From Paguma larvata (lineage: Eukaryota > Chordata > Mammalia > Carnivora > Viverridae): DNA of 64,000 nucleotides. Below the pieces are notes generated by a model. That model saw only the letters and a list, made by a program, of their open reading frames with translations, was not told the origin of the DNA and made no database searches. The stretch covers positions 66,540,500 to 66,604,499 of the forward strand of contig CM057827.1 in the NCBI GenBank assembly GCA_030068075.1, given 5' to 3'. The position numbers and the translations under genes are program-made. Position 1 is the stretch's first letter. Each line of letters opens with the position of its first letter. Below, in pieces: positions 22,958 through 34,690 of the stretch.

Positions 22958-23595
22958 AAAGATAGAAAACAGTATGGAAGTTCTTCAAAAAATTAAAAAT
23001 GAGCCACCATATAACCCCAGAAAGACAAGGGGAATAAAAATCCTAACTTGAAAATATATATACAATCCCATATTCATGGCATAACTATTTCTAATAGGTA
23101 AGACATAGAAGCAATCCAAGTGCCCATCAGTGGATGAATGGTACACACACACATGAATATTATTTGGCCAAAAAGAAGAAATAAATATTGTGATTTATGT
23201 TTGGAACCTGAGGGTGTTAAAGGTGAGGTATGTCAGACAGAGGGAGGCCAATACCATATAATCTCACTTATTTGTGGTATATAAAACAAAAACTGAACTC
23301 ATAGATACAGAAAACAGATTTATAGGGAACGGATTTGTGGTCACCAGAAGTATAAGTCAGGCAGATACAATGTATACCACGGTGACTATTGTTAATACTT
23401 GATTATATGTTTGGAAGTCACTGAGAGAGTAGATCTTAAAAGTTCTCATCACAAGAAAAATCAATCTAACTATGTTCAGTGATGGATGTTAATGAGGCTT
23501 TTGTGATGATCATTTTGGAATATATCCAAGTATCAAACCACGTAGTATCTCAAACTAGTATGCTTTATGTCAATTATCCTTCAAAAAGAAAAAAA
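22958..23595 (+). mobile_element. Old L1 3' end, sense
   Basis: It starts AGAAAACAGTATGGAAGTTC (the ORF2 C-terminal end) and continues to the 3' UTR signature GAGAGTAGATCTTAAAAGTT and GATGGATGTTAATGAGGC. It ends TATGTCAATTATCCTTCAAAA with an A-rich tail. The same family occurs at 41028-43310. It lies head-to-head against the antisense L1 on its left. Confidence 0.85.
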
Positions 23596-24407
23596 AAACC
23601 CTAAATTTTAGGGCATCAACCAATTGTCACATGAAAAATTCAGTTCAATTTTTTTTCTTTGGATGTGAGACTTAATATACAATGAAATATAAAATCCTAA
23701 GCGTCCATTTTGAGTTTTGACAACCATCTCCATGTACCCAAACTCCCATCAAAATATAGAACATTACCATCACCCAAGAAAACTTCCTTATTAAAAAAAG
23801 AGGCGCATCCTGTATAGCATATTAGAAACTGAGGCATATTAGAAACTGAGTCTTTACAACTGGAAATGGGCAGGCTCCTTTTGCTAGGCCTTTAGTGTGG
23901 GAGGTTATACTTCGTCTAATGAGGAATTCAAGATTTGTTGCCACTATGTTTACCCTTAATATACCCTCCATTTTAAATTCCTTCAGCTATACCTGGCATG
24001 GTAGGAACTGGTTAAGTGTCTTTCTTTCCCCTCTGCTGTCTGTTTTACCTTCAGCTCAGGTCTCTCCTTTATGCCACACACCAGCGAAAGGTCTTGCCAG
24101 TTATTTGGTACAAAGTAATTTTCAGAGCCAAGATGAAGGTGTGGGTGAAAAGTGCATTCTAACTGGTTTTTATCACGTCTTTATTTCAGGTGAGAACCAG
24201 ATCCCAAGGTTCAAGGAGCTAGTATCGTTCATGCTCCTGCCACACCCTGGCATAGTTCTGAGCCCAGAATAGGATAGAAGGTTTGCTTTCTGTGGTCTTT
24301 TGCCACAGCAATGGCCTTTCATCTATGTTCTAATGACAACAATGTTCATTGTCCTTCTTCTCACAAATTAAGAATTTTGATCCACAAGTGAAGTGAGGTA
24401 TTAGAAA
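23596..24407. other. Mixed: small old L1 trace, then unique DNA
   Basis: At 23650-23795 the text GTTTTGACAACCATCTCCAT and AAAATATAGAACATTACCATCACC resembles the antisense L1 3' UTR. A 17 bp tandem duplication lies at 23817-23850. A 125-codon open frame (23895-24272, plus) is the longest frame here that is not tied to a repeat. It has no recognisable domain, no exon boundaries at its ends, and is not claimed as a gene. Confidence 0.45.
23817..23850. repeat. 17 bp perfect tandem duplication
   Basis: GCATATTAGAAACTGAG occurs twice in immediate succession (23817-23833 and 23834-23850). Confidence 0.97.
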
Positions 24408-24417
24408 AAGTTTCCTA

Positions 24418-24641
24418 TGAGATACCTGGGTAGCTCAGTTGGTTAAGTGTCAGACTCTTAATTTTGGCTCAGGTCATGATCTCACAGTTCCTGGGATGGA
24501 GCCCCACATCAGGTTCCCCCCTGACAGTGCAGAGCCTGCTTGAGATTATCTTTGACCCCTTTCTCTTCCCCTATATACTCACATGCATATGTGAACTCTC
24601 TCTTTCTCTCTCTAAATAAACATTAAAAAAAAAGAAAACAC
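24418..24641 (+). mobile_element. Feline SINE
   Basis: It runs from GAGATACCTGGGTAGCTCAG to AAATAAACATTAAAAAAAAA. The target-site duplication AAGTTTCCTA is at 24408-24417 and 24642-24651. This is the older type with AATTTTGGCTCAGGTCATG. Confidence 0.92.
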
Positions 24642-24651
24642 AAGTTTCCTA

Positions 24652-25269
24652 GCAGAGTTTCCAGAAACTCTCCCCACTCCTGCCTCAGCAGCTGTTCTCA
24701 CCCAATTCTACAGGAGAAGAGAGTCTTTCTGAGTCCTTTTTCTATCATCCATCCATTCACCTACCTACCTATCTACCTCTGTGTGTATTGTTCACGCATG
24801 CATGCATTCATTCATATATATAGCATTGTCATCTGTGAGTACCTTAAGGGTTTAGAGAGTAGACTCTCCTATTCGATATAAGTAAGATCTTATCTTTCCA
24901 TGAGCATTATGGAAGTGCCAATTATGCTAACTGAACTCTTCTTACCAGCATCTGGCTTCATGTTTCCAACCAAGCCAGTGTGCAGGTAGGCGTGTGCCCC
25001 CTTAACTTTTGGCTAATTCATTATCCTGTGTGCCCAGAACTCTGTGATAGGTTCAAGAAAATTGTAAAAGGTTTTATTTGGTATTACTGATGTTGTTATT
25101 AGTCTGAAAGAAAAGGTGTTTTTTCCCCCATTTTTCTTCTCCAAACTGAAAACAACTTCCTGATTTTAAGACACATTTAAATATCTTTTTTTCTCCTCAC
25201 CTGAGGACACAGCAATAGAACCAGTATCTCTTGTTACTGCATTGGCTTTGCATCCACCCTCCTGGGGTT
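24652..25269. other. Unique DNA with short simple repeats
   Basis: A degenerate CTAC/CATC/CATG tetranucleotide area lies at 24748-24822. Nothing else was recognised. Confidence 0.4.
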
Positions 25270-25475
25270 TCCAGCAAGGCTCCATTATTTTCCAGCTGTG
25301 TTGGTTTAGGTCACTTCATACCATTGAGTCTCAATCTCCATAAGTGAAAAAATTAGACTGAGTAATGTTCTTCTGATCTAGAATTATTGTCAACACTGAA
25401 TCAACTAATATATGTAAAGCACTTTGAATATTAAAAACTAGGCCAATGTTACCTATTATTACTGACTATATTGTA
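25270..25475 (+). repeat. MIR-family ancient SINE
   Basis: The order TTGGTTTAGGTCACTTCATA, GAGTCTCAATCTCCATAAGTG, TATGTAAAGCACTTTGAA, CTATTATTACTGAC matches MIR in sense direction, with the usual high divergence. Confidence 0.65.
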
Positions 25476-25766
25476 GTATAATTATCTGTATACAGAAGCC
25501 CAGGTAAAATGCATGCTTTTAAGAACAGATATTTTTATTACCAACATCTAGCACAACACGGGAATAGAAGAGGATTGATAAATATTTAATCTACATATTA
25601 ATAGATCATGTTGCTTCCAATTGCTATTCTGTTACTATGGTACATTTGAGATGACAAAATCTATCAACTGTTGATAGCTACCTTGGCTCTCTTACCACTA
25701 TGTGACCTGGGGAAAGTTACCTAAGTTTGTATCTTGATTTTTTCATCATTAAAGAATAATTGTAGT

Positions 25767-25825
25767 TTCATTTTTTTTAACAGGAACTTTATTTTGAGAG
25801 CAAAACAGAGAGAGAGAGAGGGGGG

Positions 25826-25887
<62 letters not shown>

Positions 25888-26046
25888 ATGAGGAAGAGGC
25901 AGAGAGACAGAGGGAAGAGAATCCCAAGCAGGCTCCTTGCTCTCAGCGCAGAGCCTAACGGGCTCTGTCTCACCAATGGTGAGATCATGACTTGAGCCAA
26001 AATCAAGAGCTAGATGCTTAACCAACTGAGCCACCCAAGCACCTCT
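25767..26046 (-). mobile_element. Feline SINE, antisense, with large (GA)n expansion
   Basis: The left end is the T-rich tail and the right end is the head (CTGAGCCACCCAAGCACCTC). Target-site duplication TAATTGTAGTT (25756-25766) and TAATTATAGTT (26047-26057). The element is 280 bp because its CT-rich part has grown to a GA tract at 25807-25885 with a G run inside. Open frames of 68-85 codons here are made only of this repeat. Confidence 0.93.
25807..25885 (+). repeat. (GA)n microsatellite with internal G run
   Basis: About 79 bp of GA dinucleotides, broken once by a run of nine or more G at about 25820-25829, inside the antisense SINE. Confidence 0.97.
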
Positions 26047-26220
26047 AATTATAGTTCCTATTAAACAGGGTTGGTTGAGGATTAGATGAATTCATGTGTA
26101 GCACAGTACTAATACATAGTAAGTACTCCATAAATACCAGACATAATTATTAATGGTAATGATACTACTCTTAATACAACTATAATTTGGATATGTTCAG
26201 TATTTTTAAATAACATCAAT

Positions 26221-29200
26221 TAGTAATAATATTATTGGCCCCTGTTCACTTTGATTCTGATGTTTCCCCCTGCTTTAGCAGATATAGTTTTCACCTTTCA
26301 AGTACTACATTAGTGTTATTTTTCAACTTTCCTTGGAGGTAAAATTAATTACTTCTGGTCTTCCAAAAACCTTTATATAGATTTAAAACTTTCACTTATC
26401 ACATTCATCAGCTGCAAGTTTTTACAACTTCTTTTCCACTACACTGACTAAACCTGAGGGATAGGCTGGTCTTTAGATTTTAATTGTGTATTGCTTTATC
26501 TAGAATAATGTGACACTTAATTATTTTTTTCTTTTATTAGTTAATGAAGTACCTTCCATTGGAATTTTCCACCTTTTTAACACTTTTAAATAGTTTCATA
26601 TACATCCCCTCTTTTTATTCAACAGCTAGAGTTTAACTGAGGCAGATGGCTTAGATCTTCACCTCATCTTTGCTGGATGCTACCGTAGTTCCAGAAATAC
26701 TTCTGCAGGCTCCATGGAGCACTGTACCACCCGATGGTAGGAAGTTTTTTTCATTTTAGATATAAGGTATTGCTCTCCATATTTAAGGAATCAAAATTTA
26801 TATTACTATCTATAACAAAGTTCTCTTTGGCTTTTTTTCATATTCTTTGCAAAAAATCATTCTATCAGTAAACATGCAAGTAATTATGTGTAAGCTAGTT
26901 ATCAAGTGTTCTTTGAGTTCTGTAATACCTGGGGTAAAACGGTGCATTGAAAAATTATTGAAATCTTCAATTTTATCTGTTGCATACATAGCCGTTTAAC
27001 AATTGTATGGGCTACCTTGCAAATATTAAAAATTCTCAACAATAAAATCTAGAATTATCTTTTATAAAACATAAGGACTCTTTTATTCATAATGGCTCAT
27101 GGTACATGCCAAGCCATAATGTCACCGTTGAACTGCAAAACATATATTTTGACGTATTTTTATGATTAGGTCCAGGGTCTAAAGTCCATGACACTATTTC
27201 ACTCTGTCATTTTAGATGTGATTACATTTAACAGAATGAAATGCATGTTATCGAGCCTAAAAATCTTTAGTTTTTCCTCAGTTATATAGCTCCTTCTCCT
27301 ATGCTTATCTCAAAAAATGGAATGTGGTATTAGGAAGCAGAGTACTAGCCTAAAGAACATTCCATGGTCATAATTATTATGCTAAAACACATTCTTGCTC
27401 ACAGGATCATTCAAGACCTTGTTAATGTATTTTAATGTACTATTATTTCTTTAGTCCCTGAATCAAAGATTAAGCTAGCGTTATCTCTGTATTTGTACCT
27501 ACCTATATTTTGAGTGGGTGGAGAAATTCATTTACAACTGAAATAGAACTGTGTATCACTTGAAACCATTACCCTTTGCTATTATGTATCTATGCTCTAG
27601 CCCTAGAACCTTTTCTCCCATCCTTCATCAGCTCTTTTAATTTTTTAAGGCGGCTCTTGCATTACAAAACAATGTTAAGTCAATTATACCTCAATTTTAA
27701 AAAAAAGTTAATACTTGATTACTATCAGACAAGAATAACTGAATCTAAAGGTATAGAACTTCTTAGACTAAGCTCTGGCAACTATCTGAACAAAAATATG
27801 ACAGAAAAACCACAAACCCTATCAAATACCAAAGTAAAATCATTCCCCACTGCTATACCATACAAAATTAAAAATATTACAACCTATTTTATTTATATCT
27901 TTATCATTATTACAACTTCTCCCATTTCTTTAAAATTGTAGACAGTTTATATAGGACTCAGTCAAAAAATGAATTGTGACAACTAGTATCTCTTTTGTAA
28001 TCTCTAGTCATACACATTCATCTTAATATTTTAGGATAAATTACAACAATCCTCTAGTTATTTTTCCTTGGGATAACTGCTTTTAAAATTTGTCTTTGCA
28101 CATAAAATAGGGCTGGGAAGGATAGTATTGTACAACTGCCAAGTGACGTTTCCATGGTTCTACTCCATCAATAGTTACAGCAGATTCTATCCACTACCAC
28201 CCGATGGTCAATTTTTGCATCACGTTATCCAACGAGAACATAGGTTTGCTCTAACTCTGGCACTGGAGAATGAATGGCACATAGTTACACTTTTTATTAT
28301 CTCAGAGTCAAAACCATTACCCATGGCCTTCTATTTGAAGATTAAAGTTTTATGGGGTAAAAATGGGGTTACAGGAAAAGAAACTAAATCTTCATAGACA
28401 AGAATTACAAACGCCTTCCAGGAATAATCTTCAAGTTTTTCCCACACTGTCAGATGTCAACATTCTGACAGCATAGGAGAAAAAGCATTAAACATTTTCC
28501 ACCCCATCAGATTTTGACATTTTTCAAAAGACACATTCACTAGACACACTGGTTTTGCCTATGGAAAGACACCATGCATATTACATACTAAGGGAAGATT
28601 TAGTCAGAAAGAACAAAATAAGAGAAACAGATGATACCTGATCCCATCACAGGGCGATACACAGTATTATTAGTACATAGAAGATGAGAATTTAGAGATT
28701 GTGGCAATTTTCTTTGAGTACCTTCAAAGAGAGATTCTATAATTAATTCTCAATCACCTATGATCATGAAAAAAAGTGAAAGCAAGAAAAATGACTACAA
28801 AAATTAAATCCTCCTCTTACTTCTTTAGAATTTGAATTGCTTCAATTATTATACACTGGACCCCTAAATAAAAAGATGAAAAACAGTTTTAAGATTTTTC
28901 TCAATTTTCTGTTTTCTCTCATTATAAAACAAAAAACATAAGTGGTAGGAAGAATATGGATAATAATTATCAACCTTTAAGTTATCAAGTATTTTCTTTC
29001 TGTGTTTCTACTTTTCCATTTTGATCCAATGAACTCTATAAGGCAACGTTGTTTTTTTTTTTTTAAACAATGGTAATACCCAATCTTTTTTTCCTTCTCC
29101 AACCTTTCTTTATTGGTAAATATTTAGTAGCTCTCTGGGAAAGTAACACTGAAAAATTCTTACTAAAGCTTTAAGACTTTCTCATTCTTTTGAGTTTATG

Positions 29201-30880
29201 TGCCCAGAAGAATCATTTGAAAGTAAACAATTTTCTAAGGCAGAAATATTAACAGTGCCTAAAACTATTTTTCAGATCTCCATAAGGAGTTTAAATTAGA
29301 ACTGTCATTTCGAGCTCCAAAATGAGTCATCATAATAGTTTGTTACCAGCAAAGTATGTTTTATTCAACCTTTTTAATACAGAAACAGAATATGAGAATA
29401 TAAATATTAAAGTAAATATATCTAAATTTAAATTTTAATTTTAAGTAAACATCTAACTGATGCATTTCTCTTGTACACAGCCTGACTCATGTGCTCCTGT
29501 ATTGTTTTACTACACTATGGCATGTTTTACCATAAATTAATACATCTGCTCTGTATATAAAATATTCCCAGATATATTTTTACATTCACCAAGGCTCTCA
29601 TACTTCATATCCATTAGTTCTGAATTACATTTGAAATATTCAGGTAAATTATTCAAAATTAAACAACCACTCAGATTTGTAGAGGATAATGAAAATGAGG
29701 GTTAATAAATTTCATTCAGAAGAAGTATTAAAAACTTTTGTTGTAAAGAACCAAAAAAAATTAATACACTTTTTTTTATAGAGAAGTAAAAAATCTATTC
29801 AGATTTTTGGATTTTTCAGACATACTTTGTAAATGGATTAATTTAAAAGAAGGCTGATTGTAAGAGCAGAGAATGCATTATTAGAAACCAGGAAGAAAAC
29901 ACAATGCACAAGTACTTAAGGGATCTCAAGGGTCGGTGAGTTTAGATTAATTATTGGGGAAAACTTTCTAAATAAAGCCCTGAGATAAAGTATAGAATAC
30001 CCTTCTTTAGGAGCACTCACAATGAAATGTTGCTTTAATTTGCACAGTGGAGATTATTCACAGGTTAGAGATTTGAATAAAAGACCGGTTATGATGTGTA
30101 GAGTGTAGTTATCTGGTTTGTGTGGGTATAATAGGAAGCGTAATGTTAGATACTTTCTGGAAGGCATTTTTATTCTTACTTCAGTATATAGTAATAATGA
30201 CCCAAGTGGCGCTTGTGTCATGCAACAACCTCTATGACTATTTGCTGTGTTTCATGCCTTCCTATGCAAGTAAATGCAGATGTGTTAAACATGACCATCT
30301 GTTGCTTCTGCAAGTATGTCATTTCCTGAAATTTCCTCCTTCAAATTTATGTATAGCCTAAACAAGGTCTGTATGCTATATACACAGACACATAAATGCA
30401 TATACACATACACAGACAAATGTGTATACACATACTCACACATATGTATGTGAAAAGGTGCTATCAGGAAGCAAAAATTTCTCACAGGTGAAAGCCAAGT
30501 TCAAGCTCTGTGAAGAATAAAACCCTCTCCTTATACAGGTGTATATAGATAGATTTCCTTATGTCATGATTGAGATCATCATCAACAGCAACACAAGATG
30601 CCACATCTCCTTCAAGGTTTTTCAAAGAAAATCAGGAAGAGGATTTTAAGATGGAGAAGGATAGCTGAGAAATGGATTGAATTTGTCCCACATAGTTTTT
30701 ACATCATCCTTAGGTTTCTCTACCAGGGACTATCATTGTGCTCAAACAAAAGAATTACATTGTCCATTAGGTTTCCAATAAAATCGTGTACTGCCTATGG
30801 TCATAAAATTTGGAAAGAGTTTTCCCGAGGTCAATTGGCAAGGGAGGCCAAAATTCTTATTATGTGCATGTCTTTGACCT
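26221..30880. other. Long stretch of mostly unique AT-rich DNA
   Basis: About 4.7 kb with no feline SINE and no clear young repeat. A short L1 3'-end trace may lie at 27663-27712 (AACAATGTTAAGTCAATTATACC, A-rich tail). Open frames of 121 codons (27576-27941) and 89 codons (28128-28397) have no recognisable domain; the first starts near the L1 trace. Poly-T runs occur at 29051-29064 and nearby. Nothing else was seen. Confidence 0.5.
30360..30460. repeat. Degenerate (CA/TA/CACA) low-complexity tract
   Basis: Alternating purine-pyrimidine text such as ATATACACAGACACATAAATG and ATGTGTATACACATACTCAC, without a clean unit. The 66-codon minus frame over it is an artefact. Confidence 0.8.
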
Positions 30881-30884
30881 TGAA

Positions 30885-31125
30885 ATTCTCTTTTTAGGAA
30901 TTCATACTACTGAAATAATCTAAGGTTCATCCAAGTAATAAAGTAAGTATGTTTGTCCTATTAGTCACTGCATAAAAATTAATTAGGAAAGATAAAAGTC
31001 CAACAAGAGATGGATATTACAGGTCATATACATCCAATAAGATACAATGCAACCTTGAAGTCACAAAACACTTCTAACAAACACATGAGAGAAGAATTGC
31101 ATTCATGATCATTTTTAAATGTTAA
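30885..31125 (+). mobile_element. Ancient L1 3' trace, probable
   Basis: TTTTTAGGAATTCATACTAC, AAAAGTCCAACAAGAGATGG and ATACAATGCAACCTTGAAGTC follow the order of a very old L1 3' region (the consensus mentions mutated counterparts such as a 'tccaacaataggg' segment). It is strongly diverged and short. Confidence 0.4.
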
Positions 31126-32689
31126 CATAATGAAAAGTACATTTAAAAAGTACATTTAAATTTCCTTTATTATTAAATCTTTTTCCACTTACACAAGTAA
31201 AATAGCTTATATACTTTGAATCGTTCCATTCGTTGCTCATGCTATAATTGTTGGCAATCGAACTTATGAAAGAACACTATCACAAAGAACTGAGAAGAAT
31301 CTGGCAATCAAGAGGCCCTTGGAGATCTATTTCTGATGAAAAGATGATACAATGAAGTTTTCCGGTAACTAAAAGGATGAAGAAAAAAAGAAAAACAAGA
31401 TGGGGAACCACTGTTAAATGAACGGAATTTCCAATGCCTTTAGAAAAATCAGAGTATTTGAACTTATAGAGGTAGCAACCACTAACTAGTACATGCATTT
31501 CACAAGGTAGAAATAAAACCTATCTCAATACAGTTATGATGCAGGAACAGAGACAGCTCTAAAACGAGTAGATGAAAAGCCAGTGGGAACAAGACTAGGG
31601 TATTTTTGCTAGCTGATGAACACTCTGAGGGGGGAGTAAAGAAAGAGAGAAAGAGAACACTGAGCACTGAAGCTATCTCTTGGAGAGTCTAAAGACAGAC
31701 GATGAGCTGTCCATGAAAATGATGAACAGAACAAACGGCCAGGATATATCCCAAGCAGGAAGGGCAGTGAAGCTCAAGATTCCCATGCTGTCCCCAATAA
31801 ATGCATCAGATCTTCTTGGCTCAAATCTTGGCTACAGTGGAGAGGGAGAGACATAAGATTCTAACCACAATCTATAGCGTTACAGACTGTCTAATAATGT
31901 GTAATATGCGCTGCCTGTTCTCTTGAGCTACTGAAAACTTGCACTAGTGAAAATTAATGGACTTGCTATTTTTTAAAAAAATACAGTTAATCTCTAGAAA
32001 ATTGGGGAATTTGAAAATCATGAAAATAAAAACATCAGGTAACCATCCGCAGGTATCTTAGATTCTGTATCTCATCATTTTGACCACAGCCTGCACAATT
32101 TATCACAATTTATGCTATCTTTTGAGCATTTGTCCTTTCAACACACCTGCCTGGTAAAACCATAAAGCTGGACAAATTCAATTATCTGCCTTTCCTAAGC
32201 TTGCACCTGGATAGTTAAGCCAGCTGCCAGTATTAATTTATGGTTCAGCATCAACCAGATTTTCAAACTTTCTGGCAACCGTCCTTTTTCTCCTGGTCAG
32301 GTGCTTTTCTCATTCTTCAAAATGATTTTCAAACTCCTATGTTCTTCAACCCTCCAACTTCTCTTCTATTCAAAAGATGGTGTTACCTCTACTTCAGAAA
32401 GAAAACTAACCAGAATGAGGAAGGAAAACTCCCAACACTCCATGTGCAGATTTTCCAAACAACCTACTTTATCCTATCTCTGCGCTATGCCCACACCAGG
32501 GCTGTCTCTCCATCTCCTAATTGGTTTTCCTCAGTATTTATTCATATTTAATTATCTCAATTCATGAAAAGCACATACATACCTTTTCTTTCCTCTAGGC
32601 TGCACCATTTGCCCCTCTATTGTTTACTTGCTTTTCCCATGAAATTAATATGTATATTAATGATGTCATATATTATGTATATAATTTCC
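31126..32689. other. Unique DNA, no gene seen
   Basis: A polypurine patch lies at 31626-31660. Two overlapping open frames (103 codons at 32240-32551, 88 codons at 32301-32567) lie in a pyrimidine-rich stretch that may be a very old LINE-2 trace. Neither shows a known domain. Confidence 0.45.
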
Positions 32690-32820
32690 CAAGAAATATA
32701 TATTTCATATATGTACTTCATATATATTTCATTTATATTTTATATATTTCATATGTATGTTTCATATATATTTAATGTATATTTAATATTTTATACACAC
32801 ACACACGCACACACACATAT
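32690..32820. repeat. Degenerate TATATTTCA minisatellite grading into (CA)n
   Basis: Units such as TATATTTCATATATG and TATATTTCATTTATAT recur about eight times, then ATTTAATGTATATTTAAT, then CACACACACACGCACACACAC (32794-32817). Confidence 0.9.
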
Positions 32821-33039
32821 GAGAGATAAACAATGCCTTTTCCATTCATTTGCTTCCCCTGTGGTCTTTCAGAAACAAATTGTAACACAATCCAGATCAT
32901 TACCATTCAATTGAAATCTTGAAATCTTTCCTGTCAGGATGTCTCTGACTCTAAGGTACACTTTTCTCTTTACTCTTCCATTACTTTCTTTAAAATCTCA
33001 ACAGCCTTGGGCATGCTCATCAGTTTTTCCTTCTCAAGT

Positions 33040-33770
33040 CTCTTTCTCTGGATCCTGTGGAACTCATTGTCCTGGTTTTCTTCTACTTCACTCATTCTGA
33101 ATTTCTTTTATTGACTATCTGCCAATCAATTTTTTTTTCTTTTTACTGGAGTTAACACTCTGAGTCCTCTTCTTATGCATGGCATCCAATACTCTATGAC
33201 ACATTTATAAATGCAAGTTTTTCAAGCTCTCCTTTGAATTACAATTCCAAAGAGCTCTCTAATTATCATCTCCAAGTAGACTTTGAGGCACTCAAGTTCA
33301 CTTACTAAAGAGAAGCCTCTATTCTCTGTTCCTCCAACTTATTTTCCATCTAGCTCTGGTTCTTAATCCACAGCACTCAAGTCCCCTCAAATGTTCAAAC
33401 CAAAGACCTGAAAATCATTCACCTCATCTGTTTCACTCCAGAAATGCCATCCGTTTTTGTACCTCGGTGATGCCATTTCTTAATATCCCTCCAATTTTCA
33501 ACCAGTATCTATTTTTACTACATTCGTCATCTACCCTATGCCACCTTTATCTCTCCTCTACACTCCTGCAACAGTAAAATGCTTTCCAAAAACATGCCAG
33601 ATTTTGCAAATCTCAAGCCTAAAGCTTTTTAATATCTCTTCATTTCTCTTAAAGATAAAGACTTAAGTCCTTAAGAAATACAAGTCCTCAAGGATCAAGC
33701 TTCAGCCTTCGTCTTTATCACTGATATTGTGGTTTGGGTAACCCACCAAGGTCTCCAACACAGTTTCTCC
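33040..33770 (+). mobile_element. LINE-2 fragment (reverse transcriptase region), ancient
   Basis: The order of motifs matches LINE-2 in sense direction: AACTCATTGTCCTGGTTTTC, TCATCTCCAAGTAGACTTTG, CCAAAGACCTGAAAATCATTC, GCCAGATTTTGCAAATCTCA, CTTAAGTCCTTAAGAAATAC. It is heavily diverged with no coding capacity. Confidence 0.6.
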
Positions 33771-33829
33771 TTGCTGCAAAAGCTCCTCACGTTACCAGTC
33801 TCTCTGGCAGCTGAGAAGGCTTTCAATAT

Positions 33830-34115
33830 GGTATACATATATTTATACCTATACATATGTATATACACATATATATGTATATTTGTGTGTAGATATATGT
33901 ATATGCACCTACGTATATATGCAGGTATACATGTATAGGTGTATACATACACATATGCACACCATACATACACATATATAATATACATATATGGATATAC
34001 ATACATAAATGGTATACACATACGTATATATGTGTGTGTATACATATACATACACCCATATATATGTATACACACATATATATGTGTGTCTTTGTGTGTG
34101 TGTGTATAATCAGTA
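33830..34115. repeat. Alternating purine-pyrimidine (TATACA/TATGTG) tract
   Basis: About 285 bp composed almost entirely of TA, CA and TG steps (ATACATATGTATATACACAT and similar). Frames of 153 codons (minus, 33695-34156) and 84 codons (minus) exist only because stop codons are rare in this composition; they encode Tyr/Ile/His/Met/Cys runs. Confidence 0.95.
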
Positions 34116-34125
34116 ATGTAATATA

Positions 34126-34690
34126 TAACTTGTGGAATTGGGTTCTTAGGATACAAGTATCCTAAAGTATTTTTAAGTATTTAAAAAACAATCAAATTGT
34201 TTCCCTATCCTGATTAAAGGGTTTGTCACTCTCTTCTTCTTGGCTTGAATGTAGAAAAGATGGTTGGGGTTACAGTGACCATCGCGAGATACCATCAAAG
34301 AGACTATGAAGCACTAAAATGAGGGCAAAAAGCAAACATTAAGAATGGCAAAGCCACGAAGACAGAAATAGCCTATATAGCTCATGCCATATTTGACCAG
34401 ATAAGCTAATGAGAGAGTAATTTCATTTTATACGAAAAAAATGAGCCTCTTTTTAAAACAAGACTTTAAAAGTTACTTGGTATGAACTGTTTCCCAGCAA
34501 TGTGTTATCAGACCTCATGACACTTTCTCCTTGCTTTTCAGCTTCAGACATAACAGTACTTATTTAAAATCTGTATTTTTGTTATTTAGTTTTTTTCTTT
34601 CAATTCTAAAACTTTGTATTACTCAAAAACTTTCGTGTGTGAACTTACTCCTGCCTGGGACACTCTCCTGATCTTTTTGCTCATTCCTTT
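34126..34690. other. Unique DNA, nothing seen
   Basis: No recognised repeat, exon or RNA gene. Confidence 0.4.

Larger units (their letters stand above)
25690..26165 (+). repeat. MIR-family element split by a SINE
   Basis: The left part (25690-25766) has CTATGTGACCTGGGGAAAGT and ATCTTGATTTTTTCATCATTAAAG. The right part (26047-26165) has GGTTGGTTGAGGATTAGATGA, CATAGTAAGTACTCCATAAATA and ATAATTATTAATGG. Joined, they give the standard MIR order. The antisense SINE between them has its own target-site duplication, confirming a later insertion. Confidence 0.75.

Noticed and set aside
23600..23615. CCCTAAATTTTAGGG palindrome, looking like a telomere-type CCCTAA motif
   Set aside because: Single unit, seven-base arms, expected by chance; no interstitial telomere array.
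23895..24272. 125-codon plus-strand frame as a possible gene
   Set aside because: No recognisable domain, no splice sites at its edges and no neighbour to support it; length is within chance for 64 kb read in six frames.
25734..26034. Four open frames of 68-85 codons on both strands
   Set aside because: They are translations of the GA/CT expansion within an antisense SINE.
27576..27941. 121-codon plus-strand frame
   Set aside because: Lys/Ile/Thr-rich from AT composition, and it overlaps an L1 3'-end trace.
26725..28208. TACCACCCGATGGT occurs at 26725-26738 and 28195-28208
   Set aside because: A shared 14-mer is expected several times by chance in 64 kb, and the flanks do not match.
33695..34156. 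153-codon minus-strand open frame
   Set aside because: It lies on the TATACA/TATGTG tract and encodes only low-complexity Tyr/Ile/His/Met/Cys runs.
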